DNA from: RGIG5327 sp045612485
GTDB lineage: Bacteria > Verrucomicrobiota > Lentisphaeria > Victivallales > UBA1829
Assembly: GCA_045612485.1 (NCBI GenBank)
Contig: JAZKZE010000121.1
Span: 10,125 to 74,124 of the forward strand
Length of the DNA stretch: 64,000 nucleotides
Direction: 5' to 3'
The translations under genes and the position numbers were made by a program. The notes below the pieces were generated by a model. The model saw nothing but the letters and a program-made list of their open reading frames with translations. It was not told the DNA's origin and made no database searches. The first letter of the stretch is position 1. Each line of letters starts with the position of its first letter. Positions 34,516 through 42,941 of this stretch are shown in pieces.

Positions 34516-35442
34516 TCATTCATTTTCCGCAGTGATATAGTCATGGAGAATCCGTATATCATTCACACTCCCATGAGTGATCTCCAGTACAAAAAACCGC
34601 AATCCGCCATCATAAAGAAGTCTTGCCGCTTTTGCCAGATTTTCCTCTTTATTCTGTACGGTAAGCGGCATGTGTCCATCGCTCCATTTTTCTTTCGGTA
34701 CACTGCTGTCCCACACAGAAGCATGAAAATGACACATTTTTACAAGACCCGATGCCATCGCTTTTTCGATCTCTCCGTGAAAATCCCTGTCTGCAAGATG
34801 CGCTGAGATCCAGAGGTGTCCCATATCCAGACAGATGGGATGCTCAAGTTTCACCATATCTGAGGGAAACATATTCATACTTCCAAACGCTGGAAAATCG
34901 TTTTCTATGCACAATGTAAAATCCGGATATTCCGCCCGGATTTCCGCAAGATTTTTCCGCAGGAAGTCATACCGGAACGAAAACTCTTCTTCTCCGGTAA
35001 AATCCCGGTTGAGCCAGCTTCCTTCACAGAAGGCCAACTCCTTACGGTAAACCTCCCTCATACAATCGTAATATCCTTTTCCATGCCCGAATGCTTCCGG
35101 AGATACATCACTCATCAAAGCTCCGTGAAAAACAGACATATTTATGCCAGATTTCCGCATATACGCTATATTTTCTTCAATATCGGCAAATACTGCGGAA
35201 ATTTTATCTGTTGCCAGATTCCAGTTTCTCGGCATATTCAATGGTGCATGAGCAGTCAGCGGAACACCTTCAGCAACCAGCATTTTGACCTGTTCTTCCG
35301 GTGCGGTATTATGCAGCTGTATTCCAAATTCCCAGTTGATTTTTTCACAATATTCGCGACAGGAAGAAAGTAAAGTTCGCCAATCCCCTTTCAACAAAGC
35401 TGTTGAACTCATATCCACCCGGATATTCTCTGTATTTTTCAT
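34516..35442 (-). CDS. Xylose isomerase-like TIM-barrel protein
   Basis: 308 residues of the sugar-phosphate isomerase/epimerase superfamily (AP-endonuclease-2-like TIM barrel). Metal-ligand-type positions can be seen in TAHAPLN, SVFHGAL, TLCIENDFP, CLDMGHLWIS and CHFHASVWD, the order expected for this barrel. The ATG has GGGGGCGCAGG upstream. It lies between the radical SAM gene (11 bases) and the MFS gene (25 bases) in an apparent operon. The reaction is unknown; candidates are ketose/aldose or cyclitol isomerisation. Confidence 0.8.
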   Translation of the reverse strand: MKNTENIRVDMSSTALLKGDWRTLLSSCREYCEKINWEFGIQLHNTAPEEQVKMLVAEGVPLTAHAPLNMPRNWNLATDKISAVFADIEENIAYMRKSGINMSVFHGALMSDVSPEAFGHGKGYYDCMREVYRKELAFCEGSWLNRDFTGEEEFSFRYDFLRKNLAEIRAEYPDFTLCIENDFPAFGSMNMFPSDMVKLEHPICLDMGHLWISAHLADRDFHGEIEKAMASGLVKMCHFHASVWDSSVPKEKWSDGHMPLTVQNKEENLAKAARLLYDGGLRFFVLEITHGSVNDIRILHDYITAENE

Positions 35443-35453
35443 CCTGCGCCCCC

Positions 35454-36476
35454 TTATTTTTCCCCTTTTCTGTTTTTCATGAAAATAACTGCTTTTTCTG
35501 TAACGACATAACTGCCCCCTGCCCCGTCAGCAGTAAAGATCTCTTCTGCAAATCCGGCAGCTCGCAAATTGCGCAAATGGCGTACGGTTTCCTCTTCAGG
35601 TAAAGTAAGTTTTTCTGCAAGGGAAGTAAGTTGGCAGGGCTTTTCTTCTGCAAGGAAAATTTCCAGAAGATTAAATTCGATATCTGTAAAAGTTTTTTCA
35701 GGCGGACGTTTCTTTACTGCGGGGATCTCAACAGGCACACTTTTCCCCAGAACCTTTGCAAACATCTCCAGAGTATCGGAAGAAACAACTTTCAATGAGG
35801 AAAACAATCCGGGTCTGTCAAGGAAATTCAACTGGACAGCATCCGGCAGGATCTTCTCAACAAGCAGCCGGAATCTTTCCGCAGATTGTACAGAATCATT
35901 GATTCCCGGGACAAGAAAAATCTCAAGAAACATTTGACATTTCCCCTTGCTCTCCCTTCTGAAATCCATGATCCCGGAAAGGATTTTTTCAAAGGTCACG
36001 CTTTTTTCGGGGCGGTTGATTGCACTGAATTCCTCCATACAGGAACCATCCAGAGAAGGAATGACAAGATGCACCTGTGACGCGATATTCCTTACGGCAG
36101 GATCACAGAAAAGAGAAGCATTGGTCAGAAGACAGATCTTCAGGGAAGGATAATTTTTTTTCACATGGGAAACGATCTCCCCGAATGACAAAGAGAGCGT
36201 AGGCTCCCCAAGTCCGGAAAAAGTCACATAATCCAGTGCATATTCCCCCATCTTCTGCTTGCGCTGCAAAAGCACCTCATCCAGCTCTCTGAGCACTGTT
36301 TCCGCAGGAAAAAATTCTTTGCGGATATTGGTGAGAAGGGTAGTGGAACCGCACTCACAGTAGATACAATCCATGGAACAGGTCTTGAAAGGGACAAGAT
36401 TGATCCCCAGAGAACGTCCCAGCCGGCGGGATGCCACCGGTCCGAATATAAATTTTTGACTACAACTTTTCTGCAT
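35454..36476 (-). CDS. Radical SAM protein with C-terminal winged-helix-like domain
   Basis: 340 residues. The [4Fe-4S] cluster motif is CSMDCIYC (CX3CX2C) about residues 33-40, with GLGEPTLS following as the SAM-contact glycine motif. The arrangement matches the COG0731 group related to wyosine-synthesis TYW1. The last ~85 residues (FTDIEFNLLEIFLAEEKP onward) read as a winged helix, which could bind nucleic acid. The bacterial function of this group is not settled. First gene of a - strand trio with the TIM-barrel and MFS genes. Confidence 0.82.
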   Translation of the reverse strand: MQKSCSQKFIFGPVASRRLGRSLGINLVPFKTCSMDCIYCECGSTTLLTNIRKEFFPAETVLRELDEVLLQRKQKMGEYALDYVTFSGLGEPTLSLSFGEIVSHVKKNYPSLKICLLTNASLFCDPAVRNIASQVHLVIPSLDGSCMEEFSAINRPEKSVTFEKILSGIMDFRRESKGKCQMFLEIFLVPGINDSVQSAERFRLLVEKILPDAVQLNFLDRPGLFSSLKVVSSDTLEMFAKVLGKSVPVEIPAVKKRPPEKTFTDIEFNLLEIFLAEEKPCQLTSLAEKLTLPEEETVRHLRNLRAAGFAEEIFTADGAGGSYVVTEKAVIFMKNRKGEK

Positions 36477-36533
36477 ATTGCTCTGAAACTCCTGAAAATA
36501 CCCGAAAACTCACTTCAACAGTGGAAAATCCTG

Positions 36534-36562
36534 TTGCATAAACATTCATCACCTGTTATATT
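36534..36562 (+). promoter_or_regulatory. Promoter of the WecA/TagO-like gene
   Basis: TTGCAT (36534-36539), 17 bases, TATATT (36557-36562). Transcription would begin near 36569, which excludes the far-upstream in-frame ATG at 36456 as a start. Confidence 0.6.
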
Positions 36563-36632
36563 AATATATTCACTTTTCCCGCTTTTTACAATGCCGGAGA
36601 ATAAAAATAAACTTCTGAAAATGGAGGCTACA

Positions 36633-37760
36633 TTGCTGGACTGGACTCAAATTTATGCGGCAGTATTCATTGTCGCTCTGGGTTTTTCTTTGCTGCTGAC
36701 CCCGCTGTGCAGGATCATTGCAAGAAAAACAGGATTTCTGGATGTTCCCAAATGCGAAAACCACAAACTGCATAAAAATGCCACTCCCCTGCTGGGCGGG
36801 GCGGCAATGTATGGAGCATGGATCCTTACAGTTGCGGCAGGTTTTCTTGCAGCAAAATTTCTCCTTCCGGGAACAAGCGGGGAAGCAAAACTTTCCTCCG
36901 ATCTGCAGGGGATCCATTTTGTTGCAACAGATTTTACAGTGATCTGCATCTGTGCGTTTGCCGCAGTCATACTGGGGCTGATCGATGATAAATATCCTCT
37001 GAAAGCAAGTACAAAATTTGCAGGTCAGCTTGTAATAGCAGTAGTAACAGCTCTTTTCAGTCATACAAAGATCTCCCTGTTTGTGGGGGTTCCCGGTTTT
37101 TCTTTTGTGATCACGGTCATGTGGTTTCTTTTCATTTTCAATTCCATAAACTTTTTTGACAACATGGATGGACTTGCCGCGGGAACAGCGGCTATCGCAT
37201 TCTCCTTTTTTACGGCAGCGGCAATCTGGAACGAACAGTATTTTGTGGCGACTCTGGGGGCAAGTCTTGCCGGAAGCGTGATCGGTTTCTGGTTCTTCAA
37301 TCATTCCCCGGCGTCTATTTTCATGGGAGACAGCGGCAGTCATTTTCTGGGGTACATGCTCGCCGTCATCAGTGCAAAAACCACCTATTACACACCGGAT
37401 GTTTCCGCATTTCAGATGAATATCCTCATTCCGGTATTCATACTGGCAGTACCAATTTTCGATACGATCGCGGTAATGGTCATACGCATACTCAACGGCA
37501 AGCCGGTTTATGTGGGGGATCACAATCACATTTCCCACCGCTTCCATCACATGGGCATGACAAGAAAACGGGCTGTTCTTCTTGTACATATCCTGGGGAT
37601 CATCTCCGGCCTGGGGGCGATGCCGTTACTGTGGGGTGACAGAAAGTCATGTATTCTTCTTCTGATACAGGGGCTTGCCATACTCCTTCTCCTGACTCTT
37701 CTGCAGCACTTCGGGAAGGGGACAGATCCGGAACTTTCCGGTAAAGAAAACAACAAATGA
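36633..37760 (+). CDS. WecA/TagO-like undecaprenyl-phosphate glycosyl-1-phosphate transferase (TTG start)
   Basis: Polytopic membrane enzyme that moves a sugar-1-phosphate from a UDP-sugar onto undecaprenyl phosphate, starting surface polysaccharide. Motifs of the MraY/WecA family: LGLIDDKYPLKAS, FNSINFFDNMDGLAAG, FMGDSGSHFLGY and the WecA-type GDHNHISHR loop. About 11 TM helices. The TTG at 36633 is preferred because GGAGG sits five bases before it; ATG at 36621 is the alternative and has no Shine-Dalgarno. The His-rich loop favours the WecA/TagO branch over MraY. The EF-hand membrane protein gene follows after 15 bases. Confidence 0.85.
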   Translation: MLDWTQIYAAVFIVALGFSLLLTPLCRIIARKTGFLDVPKCENHKLHKNATPLLGGAAMYGAWILTVAAGFLAAKFLLPGTSGEAKLSSDLQGIHFVATDFTVICICAFAAVILGLIDDKYPLKASTKFAGQLVIAVVTALFSHTKISLFVGVPGFSFVITVMWFLFIFNSINFFDNMDGLAAGTAAIAFSFFTAAAIWNEQYFVATLGASLAGSVIGFWFFNHSPASIFMGDSGSHFLGYMLAVISAKTTYYTPDVSAFQMNILIPVFILAVPIFDTIAVMVIRILNGKPVYVGDHNHISHRFHHMGMTRKRAVLLVHILGIISGLGAMPLLWGDRKSCILLLIQGLAILLLLTLLQHFGKGTDPELSGKENNK

Positions 37761-37775
37761 TCAGAGGTTCTGACT

Positions 37776-40157
37776 ATGAAAATCAATACAGCATGCAACG
37801 GTAATTCCACACGTTTTGAACGCGTCGGAGGCTCTCTTCAGCCCCGGATCTGTACAGGAAGCGACCTGAAAAAAATCCTTGAACTTGACCCGGCACAATG
37901 GGCTGTCACCAGCATAGAAACTGCAAAGTACAGTTGCGATGCAGAGTTTCTTGCTTTTCTTGACTCTGACCATAACGGCAAGATCCGGGTGGATGAGGTT
38001 AAAGAGGCGATTGCCTGGGTACTGCCCAGAGTAAAAGATTTTGAAGGATTTGAAAAAGGCTCCCAGGAGCTTGTTTTTTCCACATTGAACTGTGATACCC
38101 CGGAAGGTGCAGCCATTGCAAAATCAGCAAAATTTGCCATGAAAAATGCGGGGCTTCCGGATGCGGAAAAGATTACTCTTGCAGAGATCCGCGATCATAA
38201 AAAACTCATCTCCTACGGTCTTTCCAACGGCGACGGAGTCGTTCCTCCGGAACAGGTCTGTGTGGAAGACCTTTCCGCCTTTGCCGCACTTGTCATGTCC
38301 TGCTGCGGTAAAGTTCAGGATCTTTCCGGAGCGGACGGTATTGATTCTGCCATTGTTGCCTCCTTCGTTGATAAGGCAGGAAAATATATCGCATGGAAAA
38401 AGATGCCTGCGACAGATCCTGCCATCTTTTTCAAAGGGGAAAATACCGCTGCACTTTATGGAAAATTTACGGCGGTCAAAGAAAAAACCGATGAATATTT
38501 CCGGCTCTGTCAGGTAATGGCACTTGCAGAGGGGAATGTAAATATTTCCACACCCTCCCTTGATCCTCTGAACGTGGATTCCCTGGATGCCTTTATGAAA
38601 ACAGCTCCCATTGCCAGGGCAACAGAAAAAGAGGTTCTGGATCTGAAAAGCAAGCTCAATCCTGTATGGAAAAAACCTCTGGAAGATTTCTTCACAGCTT
38701 TTGTACCGGAAAAAACTGTTATTTCCGGAGAAGATTGGAAAAATATATGCAATGAATTTCTTCCCTACACCAAATGGGTCACCGGCAAACCCTGCGATAA
38801 TTTTGATTCATTCGATGAGGAAAAACTTGCAAAACTGGAAAAAGATCTTGCGGAAGGAATGGCAGGCAAACTGGAGGAACTTATTGCCCTGGACAAATCT
38901 TCCGGGGAAAATGTGATGTGTTTTTCCCAGGTACGCAAGCTCATTCTTTTCCAGCAGAACCTTTTTGAGTTTCTCAATAACTATGTGAGTTTGAAAGCAC
39001 TGTTTGTTCTTGAACACTCCTCCATGCTCCAGCACGGGGAACTGATCATGGACGGAAGACATTTTTCCCTTGTCACTCCCCTTGCGGCAATAGCGGAACA
39101 CAAAAAACTTGCAAGCAAATGCAATATCTGTGTCATGTATATTGAAACCGTAACGGGAGAAGGAGCAGCGTTGAAAAAGCAATCCTACGCTGTTGCCGTG
39201 ACCTCCGGGGATATGAACAATCTGTTTGTGGGGAAATGCGGTATATTCATCACATTTGACAACAAAGTGTGTGATGCAAAAGTCGTAGATTTCATCCAGC
39301 AGCCGGTATCTTTTTCTGAAGCCCTGAAAATGCCCTTCCATAAATTCGGGGAACTGGTGGGCAAGCAGATGGATAAATTCTTCTCTGCCCGTTCCAAAGA
39401 GGTGGAAACAGGTGTAACAAAATCCTTTACGGAAGCCCAGACCTTCAAACCCGGCACAACCCCTCCCCCTGCCAAACCTCCTGTCCCCGGCAAACTGCCT
39501 GCGACAGCACAGACTCCTGCTTTCAGCGGTTCCATGATGCTTATGGGAGGCGGTCTGGGGATCGCGGCCATCGGAAGTTCCTTTGCATTTATGGCTCAGG
39601 CAATGAAGAATGTATCTGTATGGAATGTACTGTTCGTATTTCTGTGCATCATCCTTATTTTCAGCGGACCGCTGGTCATCATGTCCCTTATCAAACTTTA
39701 CAGAAGAAGTATTTCCTCCTTCCTTGAAGCCGGAGGGGTAGCCATCAACAAAAGGATGCGTCTTACAAGAAAAATGGGAGCGATCTTTACGCGGGAGCCT
39801 GTGGTTCCCCTGAAGTGTTATCTGGATTCCGCGGACATCGTCAACGGTACATTTGCCAAACTTGCCGAAATGGAAAACCGCAGCAATGCATTGCGGAAAA
39901 CAGTATGGATCGTTGTTGCGATCCTCATCCTCCTTGTCACAGGTATTGTGATCTGCTTCAAATGCTGTCCGGATTCCGCAGCAGAGAAATGGCTGGTGAA
40001 AAGATTTACAAAGACTGCTGTTGAAAAGCCGGTCAAATGTGATAAAGAGAAAAAAGCTGCTGATGCAAAACAGACTGCAAAAGCTGATACGGAAAATAAA
40101 AAAACGGATAATGCAGTAAAAACAGGAGCAAAAGCTCCGGAAACAAAAAAGAAATGA
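37776..40157 (+). CDS. Large membrane protein with an N-terminal EF-hand (function unknown)
   Basis: 793 residues, not recognised as a named family. A canonical 12-residue EF-hand loop spans Asp63-Glu74 (DSDHNGKIRVDE), and a degenerate second one may be SNGDGVVPPEQ. The long middle part is soluble-looking and helix-rich. A Pro-rich linker (TPPPAKPPVPGKLP) then leads to TM helices around GSSFAFMAQAM/VLFVFLCIILIFSGPLVIM, and another near TVWIVVAILILLVTGIVI. The tail is Lys/Ala-rich. No signal peptide, so the bulk may be cytoplasmic. It follows the WecA-like gene by 15 bases, suggesting an envelope-related role. Confidence 0.7.
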   Translation: MKINTACNGNSTRFERVGGSLQPRICTGSDLKKILELDPAQWAVTSIETAKYSCDAEFLAFLDSDHNGKIRVDEVKEAIAWVLPRVKDFEGFEKGSQELVFSTLNCDTPEGAAIAKSAKFAMKNAGLPDAEKITLAEIRDHKKLISYGLSNGDGVVPPEQVCVEDLSAFAALVMSCCGKVQDLSGADGIDSAIVASFVDKAGKYIAWKKMPATDPAIFFKGENTAALYGKFTAVKEKTDEYFRLCQVMALAEGNVNISTPSLDPLNVDSLDAFMKTAPIARATEKEVLDLKSKLNPVWKKPLEDFFTAFVPEKTVISGEDWKNICNEFLPYTKWVTGKPCDNFDSFDEEKLAKLEKDLAEGMAGKLEELIALDKSSGENVMCFSQVRKLILFQQNLFEFLNNYVSLKALFVLEHSSMLQHGELIMDGRHFSLVTPLAAIAEHKKLASKCNICVMYIETVTGEGAALKKQSYAVAVTSGDMNNLFVGKCGIFITFDNKVCDAKVVDFIQQPVSFSEALKMPFHKFGELVGKQMDKFFSARSKEVETGVTKSFTEAQTFKPGTTPPPAKPPVPGKLPATAQTPAFSGSMMLMGGGLGIAAIGSSFAFMAQAMKNVSVWNVLFVFLCIILIFSGPLVIMSLIKLYRRSISSFLEAGGVAINKRMRLTRKMGAIFTREPVVPLKCYLDSADIVNGTFAKLAEMENRSNALRKTVWIVVAILILLVTGIVICFKCCPDSAAEKWLVKRFTKTAVEKPVKCDKEKKAADAKQTAKADTENKKTDNAVKTGAKAPETKKK

Positions 40158-40222
40158 TCTTTTTCTGCAACAAATACAAAACGGAATAAAACAATTTTTA
40201 CCATAAAAAAAGGAGCAATATA

Positions 40223-41323
40223 ATGGGTTTTGCCTGTGGTTTCGTCGGTCTCCCCAACGTGGGGAAATCCACTCTTTTCAATGCACTCTGCCGCGGCGGC
40301 GCCGCTGCTGCCAACTTTCCTTTCTGTACCATTGACCCCAATACCGGGATCGTGGAAGTACCGGACAAACGGCTGGATACTCTTGCAGAGATGGAAAAAT
40401 CTGCAAAAGTCGTTCCTGCCACCCTCAAATTTATTGACATTGCCGGTCTTGTAAAAGGCGCAAGTCAGGGGGAAGGACTGGGGAATCAGTTTCTGGGACA
40501 CATCCGTAACGTGGATGCGGTAGCCCATGTGGTAAGATGTTTTGAAAACTCCGACATCGTACACGTTTCCGGAAAAGTCAATCCGGCAGAAGATTTGGAA
40601 TTGATCCTTACCGAACTTATGCTTGCGGATATCGACCACCTGAACAACCGTCTGGAAAAGGCGGGAAAACAGTTGAGAACGGCTGACGGGGATCTGAAAT
40701 TTGAATTTGAACTTGCCTCTGAAATGGTCAAAACTCTGGAAGAAGGCAATATTCCCCGCCCGGATACGAGCGATCCCAAAGTAAAGAAAGCTCTTGCCAA
40801 TCTTCAGCTTCTCACTCTTATGCCTGCATTCGTTTGCGCCAACTGCGACGAAGAATCCTTCAAGAGTTTCGGCAAGGATGAAAGAAGTAAAAAACTTCTG
40901 GAATGTGCAGAAAAACACGGCTTTGAAGTTGTACCTGTATGTGCTAAATTTGAAGAGGAACTGGGGGATCTTTCTCCGGAAGATGCCAAAACATTCCTGG
41001 AAGATCTGGGCGTGGAGGAAAGCGGTCTGGAAAGAGTGATCCGTACCGGATACAGACTTCTTGACTACATCACCTTCTTTACCGCCGGTCCCACAGAATC
41101 CCGTGCCTGGACCATCGTCCGGGGCATGACCGCACCCGAAGGTGCCGGAAAGATCCATACAGACATGCAGAGAGGCTTTATCCGTATGGAGGTCATCTCC
41201 TACGACGATCTTATTGAACACGGTTCCTGGAATGCCGCTAAAAACGCCGGAAAACTGCGTATTGAAGGAAAAGAGTATGTGATGCAGGACGGGGACAGTG
41301 TATTTGTCCGTTTCTCTGTGTAA
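40223..41323 (+). CDS. ychF: Redox-regulated ribosome-associated ATPase YchF
   Basis: 366 residues, standard. Obg-family P-loop protein that prefers ATP. Motifs: GLPNVGKST (G1), DIAGLVKGASQGEGLGNQFL (switch II region) and the noncanonical G4 position in VCANCDEE, typical of YchF/OLA1. The C-terminal TGS domain carries RAWTIVRGMTAPEGAGKIH and ends in GDSVFVRFSV. AAAGGAG precedes the ATG. It is probably an independent unit; murJ follows after 29 bases. Confidence 0.97.
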   Translation: MGFACGFVGLPNVGKSTLFNALCRGGAAAANFPFCTIDPNTGIVEVPDKRLDTLAEMEKSAKVVPATLKFIDIAGLVKGASQGEGLGNQFLGHIRNVDAVAHVVRCFENSDIVHVSGKVNPAEDLELILTELMLADIDHLNNRLEKAGKQLRTADGDLKFEFELASEMVKTLEEGNIPRPDTSDPKVKKALANLQLLTLMPAFVCANCDEESFKSFGKDERSKKLLECAEKHGFEVVPVCAKFEEELGDLSPEDAKTFLEDLGVEESGLERVIRTGYRLLDYITFFTAGPTESRAWTIVRGMTAPEGAGKIHTDMQRGFIRMEVISYDDLIEHGSWNAAKNAGKLRIEGKEYVMQDGDSVFVRFSV

Positions 41324-41352
41324 ACAACTTTTTCCGGGCAGCAGAGGATATT

Positions 41353-42936
41353 ATGGCAAATCTGGGAAGTATCATCAAGAAGGTAACAGGACTGGCAGGC
41401 GTGACTCTTGCCAGCCGTGTTCTTGGTTTCTTCCGGGAGATCCTTACTGCCCACTTTCTTGGCGGTGGTTCCGTTGCCGCCGCCTGGGAGTTTGCCTTTA
41501 CGCTGCCCAATCTCTGCCGCAGGGTATTCGGGGAAGGGCTGTTGGCGCAAGTCCTTGTCCCGGTGGTCACCCATGCGGCGGAAAATGAGGGAAAAGATGC
41601 TGCAAAAAGGAAATTTTCCACCATCTTTTTCTATTCCGGGATCTGTCTGGGACTGATTACGGTTTTTGTATCTCTGGCAAGTATGATCCTTCTGGAAGTA
41701 AAGCAGTGGGATCCGCACTGGCGTATGGGCTTGCAGCTCGTGCCGCTGGTGATGCCCTACAGTATATTCATCTGTCTGGTGGGGATTTGTACGGCATTGA
41801 TGAATTCCCTGCGCTCCTATGTGCTTCCCGCACTGGCAAGCCTGCTTCTGAATATATTTCTGGTCATTACGCTTCTTTTTATTGTGCCGCAATTTACCGG
41901 GAAAACCGCCGCATGGGGAGAGTTTGCCATATTGCAGGATCATACAAAGATCCTTTCCTCATTAAGTATTGCTGTGCTTCTTTCCGGGATCGCGGAACTT
42001 GTACTGCTTTTTCTGATGATGAAAAAAGCCGGCATGATGCCTGTTTTCCCGAAAACCGTGCTGAAAGATAAAGAAACACTTAAAGAGATCTTTTTTCTCA
42101 TTCTTCCCGGTCTTGCAGGGGCATTGACCTATCAGCTGGGGGTGATCTGCGACAGATCCATGGCAATGATGGTAGGAGATTATGCCCTGCCTGCCCTGAA
42201 TTACAGTGAGCGTCTTACTTACCTTCCCATCGGTGTGATCGCCGTTTCCTTCGGGACAGTTTCCCTTACGGAAATGTCAGTTCTTGCTGCAAAAGGGGAA
42301 TATTGTGCTATGAAGGATATGCTGAAAAAAGCGATGGATCTATTGCTTTTTCTCACCATACCCCTTGCGGCATTTATTTTTATTACGGCAGATGATCTGA
42401 TCCGTTTCTGTTTCATGCGGGGAAAATTCGGGGAAACAGAAGCAGTCCATGCAGCCATGGCACTGAAATATTATGCCTGGGGGATCCCGGCATTTGCGGC
42501 AATGAAATTATCTCTTGCCGCCTTTTATTCCCGGAAGGAAACAAAAACGCCGATGCTTGCGGCAATATGCTGTATCGGACTGAATATCATTCTCAATTTT
42601 ATTCTCATGCACCCTTTGAAACAGGGGGGGATCGCCCTTGCCACAGTGGTAAGTTCCTATATAAACAATATGATCCTTCTCTTTCTTTTTTCCCGGGATA
42701 TCCGATCCGGTCTGCTGAAGGAAACGGCAAAAACGGCAGGAAAATTCCTGCTTTTGAGCATACCGGCATTTCTTGCCGTATATTATACTGCTCCGTATAT
42801 AAAAGAGCTTCCCCTCTTTTTTGTTCTCTGTATCAAAAGTATTCTTTATGGTATGGTATTTCTTATTTTCGCCATGCTTTTCAGAATTGAAGAAGTAAAA
42901 AGTGTACTTGGAAAAATAAAAGGCAGAAAAAAATAA
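41353..42936 (+). CDS. murJ: Lipid II flippase MurJ
   Basis: 527 residues with about 14 hydrophobic segments. The N-terminal signature SRVLGFFREILTAHFLGGGSVAAAWEFAF and RRVFGEGLLAQVLVP are those of MurJ/MviN, containing the Arg residues of the central cavity. It flips lipid II for peptidoglycan synthesis. GCAGAGGATATT precedes the ATG. It ends 5 bases from the convergent LemA-partner gene, with no room for separate terminators. Confidence 0.95.
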   Translation: MANLGSIIKKVTGLAGVTLASRVLGFFREILTAHFLGGGSVAAAWEFAFTLPNLCRRVFGEGLLAQVLVPVVTHAAENEGKDAAKRKFSTIFFYSGICLGLITVFVSLASMILLEVKQWDPHWRMGLQLVPLVMPYSIFICLVGICTALMNSLRSYVLPALASLLLNIFLVITLLFIVPQFTGKTAAWGEFAILQDHTKILSSLSIAVLLSGIAELVLLFLMMKKAGMMPVFPKTVLKDKETLKEIFFLILPGLAGALTYQLGVICDRSMAMMVGDYALPALNYSERLTYLPIGVIAVSFGTVSLTEMSVLAAKGEYCAMKDMLKKAMDLLLFLTIPLAAFIFITADDLIRFCFMRGKFGETEAVHAAMALKYYAWGIPAFAAMKLSLAAFYSRKETKTPMLAAICCIGLNIILNFILMHPLKQGGIALATVVSSYINNMILLFLFSRDIRSGLLKETAKTAGKFLLLSIPAFLAVYYTAPYIKELPLFFVLCIKSILYGMVFLIFAMLFRIEEVKSVLGKIKGRKK

Positions 42937-42941
42937 TTCTT

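Noticed and set aside
36456..36632. N-terminal extension of the WecA-like protein from the ATG at 36456
   Set aside because: It would start inside the divergent radical SAM gene and upstream of the predicted promoter; the family begins near the TTG/ATG at 36621-36633.
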